Positions 60,801 through 64,000 of a DNA stretch of 64,000 nt are shown here, one piece after another (position 1 is the first letter of the stretch; every line of letters begins with the position of its first letter). Position numbers and translations under genes: made by a program. Source of the DNA: BPIH01 sp042408535 (GTDB lineage Bacteria; Chloroflexota; Limnocylindria; Limnocylindrales; CSP1-4); the NCBI GenBank assembly GCA_042408535.1, contig JBHORA010000090.1, forward strand, positions 1 to 64,000, given 5' to 3'. The notes under the pieces were generated by a model, which was given only the letters and a program-made list of their open reading frames with translations, did no database searches and was not told the DNA's origin.

Positions 60801-63173
60801 GATCGCTACGGGATGCGCCAGGGAACCGCCACGTCCAAGGACGTCCCGACCGAGGTCCATCGCGTCCCCGACGACCTCAAGGTCGCCTACCTCCAGGGGC
60901 TCTTCTCGGCCGACGGAACGATCCGCTCGTCGGCCTCGGCGAGCGAGCCCGAGGTCATGCTCGCGACGTCGTCGCCGGCCCTCGCCCGCTCGGTCCAGCT
61001 CCTCCTCTCGGATCTCGGGATCGCGAGCCGGATCAGCTGGAACCAGCCCGCCAGCCGGACGAACCCCCAGGGCCAGCTCCACATCACGAACCAGGCGGCT
61101 CGGACCTTCCTCGCCCTCGTCGGCTTCCCCCTCTCCGCCGACAAGCAGGCGCGGGCGGCGGCAATCCTCGCTCGTCCCTTCGAGGGCGCCCGCAGGAATC
61201 CGCGACCGGCGACGGTCGTCGCCATCGAGCCGGACGGCATCGAGACCGTCTACGACATCACCGAGCCGGTGACGCACTCGGTCATCGCCGAGGGCCTCAT
61301 TGCCCACAACTGCAACCTCGCCTCGCTCAACCTCATGAAGTTCGTCGGCGACGACGGCGAGTTCGACATCGAGGCCTTCCGGCACGCCGCCCGGGTGACG
61401 ATCACGGCCCAGGAGATCATCGTTGACAACGCCTCCTACCCGACCCCGAAGATCGAGGAGCGCTCGCACCGCTTCCGGCCCCTCGGTCTCGGCTACGCGA
61501 ACCTCGGCGCCCTCCTCATGAGCCGCGGCCTGCCGTACGACTCCGACGAAGGTCGGAACTACGCGGCCGCGATCACGGCGATCATGCACGGCGAGGCGTA
61601 TCGCCAGTCGGCGATCATCGCTCGCGACCACGGTGGGCCCTTCGTCGAGTTCGAGACGAACCGGGAGCCCTTCCTCCGGGTCATCGGTAAGCACCGCGAG
61701 GCGGCCTATCGGATCGCGGGGACCGGCATCCCGGCGCCGATGCTCGAGGCCGTCCACCGGCTGTGGGACGAGACCCTCGAGCTCGGCGAACGCTACGGCT
61801 ACCGGAACGCCCAGGTGACCGTCCTCGCCCCGACCGGGACGATCGCCTTCATGATGGACTGCGACACGACCGGGATCGAGCCCGACATCGCCCTCGTCAA
61901 GTACAAGAAGCTCGTCGGCGAGGGCTACCTGAAGATCGTCAACAACACCGTGCCGATCGCCCTCCGGCGCCTCGGCTACACGCCGGCCGAGGTCGAGGAG
62001 ATCGTTCGCTACATCGACGAGCGGGAGACGATCGAGGGCGCCCCGCATCTGCGCCCCGAGCACCTGCCGGTCTTCGACTGCGCCTTCAAGCCGGTCAACG
62101 GTCAGCGCTCGATCCACTACATGGGCCACGTCCGGATGATGGCCGCCGTCCAGCCCTTCCTCTCGGGCGCCATCAGCAAGACGGTGAACATGCCGGAGTC
62201 GGCGACCGTCGACGACATCGAGCAGGTCTACCTCGAGGGCTGGCGGCTCGGCCTGAAGGCGATCGCCATCTATCGGGACGGCTCGAAGAAGAGCCAGCCC
62301 CTCACCGCCGGCAAGAAGACCTCGGACGAGGCGACGGCGAAGGAGATCGAGGAGCTCCGACGACAGCTCGCCGAGGCCCAGGCCGAAGCCCTCAAGACGC
62401 ACCGCCGCCGCCTCCCGGCCGAGCGTCAGGCGGTGACCCACAAGTTCGAGATCGCCGGCCACGAGGGCTACATCACCGTCGGTCTCTACCCCGACGGCCA
62501 GCCGGGCGAGATCTTTTTGAAGATGGCGAAGGAGGGCTCGACGGTGAGCGGCCTCATGGACTCCTTCGCCACGGCGATCAGCCTCGCCCTCCAGTACGGC
62601 GTCCCGCTCCGGGACCTCGTGAACAAGTTCGCCCACGTCCGCTTCGAGCCGTCGGGCTTCACCGGCAACCCCGAGATCCCGATCGCCAAGTCGATCGTCG
62701 ACTACATCTTCCGGTGGCTCGGTTCGCGCTTCCTGCCCCCGGACGACCGGGCCATGCTCGGCCTGGTCGACCGATCGGCGGTCGTGGCGGAGACACCGTC
62801 CTCCTCCGGCGTCGCCGCCGCGACCGCCCCGGCCCCCGAGGAAGGACCGATCGCCATCGACGAGGCGACGCATCCGGCGCCGTCGAAGGCGAGCTTGCCT
62901 GAGCCGCCGGCGGCCGCACCGCCGAGCGCGACGGCCGTCGCCACGACCGAGGCGCCCGGAGCCGCCGTCGAGGAGCCGGCCGCCCGGAACGGCCGGACCG
63001 GCAACGGCCACCTGCCGGCCGGGCCTGGCCTCGGGCTCAGCCTCGGCGGGACGAAGGTCAGCTTCCAGGCTCAGGCCGACGCGCCGTCCTGCCCCGAGTG
63101 CGGCTCGATCATGGTCCGCAACGGAAGCTGCTACAAGTGCCTGAACTGCGGAGCCACGAGCGGCTGCTCGTGA
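57804..63173 (+). CDS. nrdJ: class II (B12-dependent) ribonucleotide reductase with two inteins
   Basis: Precursor of 1789 residues; after removal of two inteins the mature enzyme is about 1026 residues, typical for NrdJ. It reduces ribonucleotides using adenosylcobalamin. Extein landmarks: NSPVWFNVGIEP, QCSACFINSVEDNM (C187/C190; redox-pair region), YASNP|CSEFMFLNDTA|CNLASLNLMKF (the bars mark intein sites). The first +1 Cys is the thiyl-radical cysteine of the NxCxE motif, the second the redox partner corresponding to E. coli C462. The C-terminus has a zinc-binding CPEC...CYKCLNCG and ends in GCS, as in NrdJ. A basic linker region (about 1640-1720) precedes it. The ATG 57804 follows GGAGAG. 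The NrdR boxes upstream fit. Confidence 0.97.
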   Translation: MARLAEDVVSVTDEQTAAGRAHRPSGGRRRTATGSGPLGGPYGASFTGLGTPGLRLERRWTRPGVHPYDEVTWELRTASITNESGKVVFEQRDVEVPSFWSQLATNVVVSKYFRGHIGTPERERSVKQLIDRVVNTICGWAEQQHYFATPDDLETFRAELTHLLLHQKMSFNSPVWFNVGIEPKPQCSACFINSVEDNMGSIMDLAKTEAMLFKYGSGAGVNLSPIRSSKERMSGGGMASGPVSFMKGYDAFAGVIKSGGKTRRAAKMVILNVDHPDILDFIDSKANEEKKAWALIEAGYDPSFTGEAYASVFFQNANHSVRVTDEFMRAVVEDREWTVRAVTTGEPLATYRAREIWRRMAEAAWLCGDPGVQYDTTINDWHTCANTDRIYASNPCVTGDTLVATDRGWRTIESLVGETVDVIGLDGRAHRVTRVFPTGRKPVFELKTRLGYRVKITADHKVRTERGDVPVKDLRPDDVILLERPGFGRTSLSPNLAEAIGLAVGDGCLSWSAPNGRPQPMIAITMAAEEAPILARVAEEINAQKRLLRAVGAPGRGDAVHVTVAASGSRLAFASRPVVERFMEYAVLDEGAELKRFKPAVYDLDRPSLAALLRGLFTADGTVGRNPRKGAYVGLDSTSLELLVQVQRLLLAFGIKARIYENRRRGSFRSVLPDGRGGAATYPVKEVHALRISRASRLTFEREIGFAPESPKAAALRSINAASAPRRDALRDRVGSVRPLGIEPVFDLTEPVTHHFVANGLVVHNCSEFMFLNDTACFAPETRISTPDGLRTVEELYQAQERGERILITTDLMGEHDHRRLTAHRPAIVTRVGERPVFRMTLNDGRSIRTTGDHRFLTADGVWKRLDELVPGKDRIEIRRSGNPVRFESPAAEVRRWQMLGWMTGDGVFSKGTAALVFGPGEAATAELLTEEFNRLLDEAHERAATADELDLALRRGALLTAGGVFPAGGSHRSASPTVAPNGVRQVASKAQALVRLLEDRYGMRQGTATSKDVPTEVHRVPDDLKVAYLQGLFSADGTIRSSASASEPEVMLATSSPALARSVQLLLSDLGIASRISWNQPASRTNPQGQLHITNQAARTFLALVGFPLSADKQARAAAILARPFEGARRNPRPATVVAIEPDGIETVYDITEPVTHSVIAEGLIAHNCNLASLNLMKFVGDDGEFDIEAFRHAARVTITAQEIIVDNASYPTPKIEERSHRFRPLGLGYANLGALLMSRGLPYDSDEGRNYAAAITAIMHGEAYRQSAIIARDHGGPFVEFETNREPFLRVIGKHREAAYRIAGTGIPAPMLEAVHRLWDETLELGERYGYRNAQVTVLAPTGTIAFMMDCDTTGIEPDIALVKYKKLVGEGYLKIVNNTVPIALRRLGYTPAEVEEIVRYIDERETIEGAPHLRPEHLPVFDCAFKPVNGQRSIHYMGHVRMMAAVQPFLSGAISKTVNMPESATVDDIEQVYLEGWRLGLKAIAIYRDGSKKSQPLTAGKKTSDEATAKEIEELRRQLAEAQAEALKTHRRRLPAERQAVTHKFEIAGHEGYITVGLYPDGQPGEIFLKMAKEGSTVSGLMDSFATAISLALQYGVPLRDLVNKFAHVRFEPSGFTGNPEIPIAKSIVDYIFRWLGSRFLPPDDRAMLGLVDRSAVVAETPSSSGVAAATAPAPEEGPIAIDEATHPAPSKASLPEPPAAAPPSATAVATTEAPGAAVEEPAARNGRTGNGHLPAGPGLGLSLGGTKVSFQAQADAPSCPECGSIMVRNGSCYKCLNCGATSGCS
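58989..60098 (+). other. intein 1 (LAGLIDADG), inserted before the radical cysteine
   Basis: 370 residues (precursor 396-765). It starts CVTGDTLVATDRGWRTIESLVG, has block B LGYRVKITADHKVRT (TxxH-like in ITADH), and ends FDLTEPVTHHFVANGLVVHN before the +1 Cys. Two LAGLIDADG motifs are visible, IGLAVGDGC and LLRGLFTADGTVG (about residues 499-507 and 614-623), each with its catalytic Asp. So splicing and homing functions both look intact. Position is at the NP|CSE bond of NrdJ. Confidence 0.93.
60132..61310 (+). other. intein 2 (LAGLIDADG), 11 extein residues after intein 1
   Basis: 393 residues (precursor 777-1169). It starts CFAPETRISTPDGLRTVEELYQ, has block B GRSIRTTGDHRFLTADG, and ends YDITEPVTHSVIAEGLIAHN before the +1 Cys. 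LAGLIDADG motifs are LGWMTGDGVF and LQGLFSADGTI (about residues 898-907 and 1030-1040). The N- and C-terminal splicing parts resemble those of intein 1, so a shared origin is possible; the cores differ. Confidence 0.93.
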
Positions 63174-63270
63174 GCTCGAGCCGAGCGGGCCGGTCGGCCG
63201 GCGGGCTGTTCGACGGCCTCGGCGTGCGTGGCATTCGCTCCCGGCGGCCTGTTCGACGGATCCCGGGATC

Positions 63271-63333
63271 TTGTCAACCCTCGGGGCATTCCCGTAGAAT
63301 GAGCACGACCGGCGTGTCTCCTCTTGACACGCC
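63271..63333 (+). promoter_or_regulatory. rpoD promoter and leader hairpin
   Basis: TTGTCA (63271-63276), 18-base spacer, TAGAAT (63295-63300): a good housekeeping promoter about 160 bases before the sigma gene. About 10 bases past the -10 begins GGCGTGTC-TCCTCTT-GACACGCC (63311-63333), an 8-bp stem near the predicted mRNA 5' end. It may stabilise the message or allow regulation. A TTGACA in its right arm is probably only part of the inverted repeat. Confidence 0.7.
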
Positions 63334-63461
63334 TGTTCGTGTGTCCGGACCGGGTGGGGGCGGGCGCACGCACCGGCACCGGGCGGGCGACGGTGTCCGC
63401 TTCCCTCCCCGGACCTAGGCCGAGGGTCGACCGACCCGTCGGCGAAGGAGAGCGAGCCACC

Positions 63462-64000
63462 TTGCTGGAACTGCACGACGAAATCCACGGACCGATCGAC
63501 GAGGCCATGGCGGCTGACCTGGCCGTCGAGCCGACGATCGGTCTCGACGCCATCGATACCGATGATCCCGATCTCCTCGACATCGTCGAGGACGAGGCCG
63601 AGCTGCTGGCCGAGGACGAGGCGAGTGACATCGCCCTTGCGGCGACGGGCGAGGCCGGGGAGGTCGAGGCCGTCCACGAAGAGGAGGAAGAGGAGGAGTC
63701 GGATACCGACGACTCGGTTCGCCTCTACCTCCGCGAGATCGCTCGCGTCCCGCTCCTCACCGCCGAGGAGGAGGTTGTCCTCGCCAAGGGCATGGAGCTC
63801 GGACGCCAGGTCGTCTCGGAGCCGTGGAAGGCGATCCTCAACCTCCACGAATGGACGCTCCACGACACCGAGGCGAAGACTCGGGCCAAGCGGGCCGAAT
63901 ACAGCCTGCCCTACGGCGACGAGGCCCACCGGATCGTCCGTTCCGCCCTCGCCGGGCCCGCCTCCGGCGACCTTCTCGTGCCGGCTCCCGAGGCCGGTCT
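63462..64000 (+). CDS. rpoD: principal RNA polymerase sigma factor, N-terminal part (window-truncated)
   Basis: The frame is open to the window end; only about 180 residues are seen. The translation begins LELHDEIHGPIDEAMAADL, continues with a very acidic stretch (DDPDLLDIVEDEAELLAEDEA, EEEEEEESDTDDS), then region 1.2: DDSVRLYLREIARVPLLTAEEEVVLAKGMELG, diagnostic of RpoD/SigA-type housekeeping sigma factors. After this is a non-conserved spacer (VVSEPWKAILNLHEWTLHDTEAKTRAKRAEYSLP) before region 2 outside the window. TTG 63462 is chosen because AAGGAG lies about 11 bases upstream; an ATG at 63507 is the alternative. It directly follows nrdJ but has its own promoter. Confidence 0.88.
   Translation, partial: MLELHDEIHGPIDEAMAADLAVEPTIGLDAIDTDDPDLLDIVEDEAELLAEDEASDIALAATGEAGEVEAVHEEEEEEESDTDDSVRLYLREIARVPLLTAEEEVVLAKGMELGRQVVSEPWKAILNLHEWTLHDTEAKTRAKRAEYSLPYGDEAHRIVRSALAGPASGDLLVPAPEAG

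Noticed and set aside
63324..63329. TTGACA as a second rpoD promoter -35
   Set aside because: There is no TATAAT-like box at 16-18 bases; TTGACA forms part of the GGCGTGTC/GACACGCC inverted repeat.
57645..63929. A 2094-codon minus-strand open frame antisense to nrdJ
   Set aside because: The plus strand encodes NrdJ with active-site motifs and two inteins. The antisense product is low-complexity and crosses the nrdJ promoter and the rpoD start.

Overview
This is a 64 kb window of a very G+C-rich (roughly 70% by eye) bacterial chromosome with densely packed genes and frequent GTG starts. The gene set suggests a free-living Gram-positive-type or monoderm lineage: RskA-type anti-sigma factor, PspC, YacP-like NYN protein, class II ribonucleotide reductase, CcsA-type cytochrome c maturation, MacB/FtsX-like exporters and no outer-membrane genes. 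A Chloroflexota relative (Limnocylindria-like) or an actinobacterium fits best. This is inference from gene content, since no rRNA is present.

Layout. 1-2.5 kb: the tail of an unknown gene, a cupredoxin lipoprotein and an ECF sigma/anti-sigma pair. 2.5-6.2 kb (minus): a coiled-coil protein with a PD-(D/E)XK-like segment, a PspC membrane protein and a GlcD-type FAD oxidase. 6.7-10.2 kb: an M1-like peptidase facing an MpaB/DUF2236 protein and the biotin transporter BioY. 10.5-23.2 kb (minus): two MacB-like export systems. One is an ATPase plus one permease. The other has two giant permeases plus an unusual ATPase gene with two nucleotide-binding domains fused through a 15-bp minisatellite. A secreted CAP protein lies between them. 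23.46 kb: tRNA-His.

23.7-32.6 kb (plus) looks like one regulated module: HutC-type GntR regulator with its own operator, APC permease, metallophosphoesterase, nucleotidyltransferase-fold protein, a GlpA/BFD/GlpB-like fusion flavoprotein, an SRPBCC (CoxG-like) protein and an FGGY kinase. It plausibly imports and oxidises or phosphorylates a small polyol-like or amine substrate. 32.8-36.1 kb: a DUF5666 protein, a sugar-type ABC ATPase and a Nudix hydrolase. 36.1-36.45 kb: a 51-bp-periodic repeat array with copies in both orientations. 36.5-49.6 kb (minus): TPR protein, nicotinate phosphoribosyltransferase, membrane-anchored gluzincin, YbjN-like protein, GlgC, M23 peptidase with coiled coil, prepilin peptidase, PepA, a membrane coiled-coil protein and an NDUFA9-like reductase. 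49.6-57.1 kb: adenosine deaminase, HAD phosphatase, NYN RNase, two glycosyltransferases, a zinc-ribbon membrane protein and CcsA.

57.5-64 kb: a class II (B12-dependent) ribonucleotide reductase preceded by two NrdR boxes and a good promoter. It is interrupted by two LAGLIDADG inteins inserted exactly at two active-site cysteines only 11 extein residues apart. It is followed by the start of the principal sigma factor gene, which is cut by the window end and has a strong promoter and a leader hairpin. A recurring theme is minisatellites: inside genes their units are multiples of 3 (12, 15, 18, 21, 24 bp), while most between genes are not.
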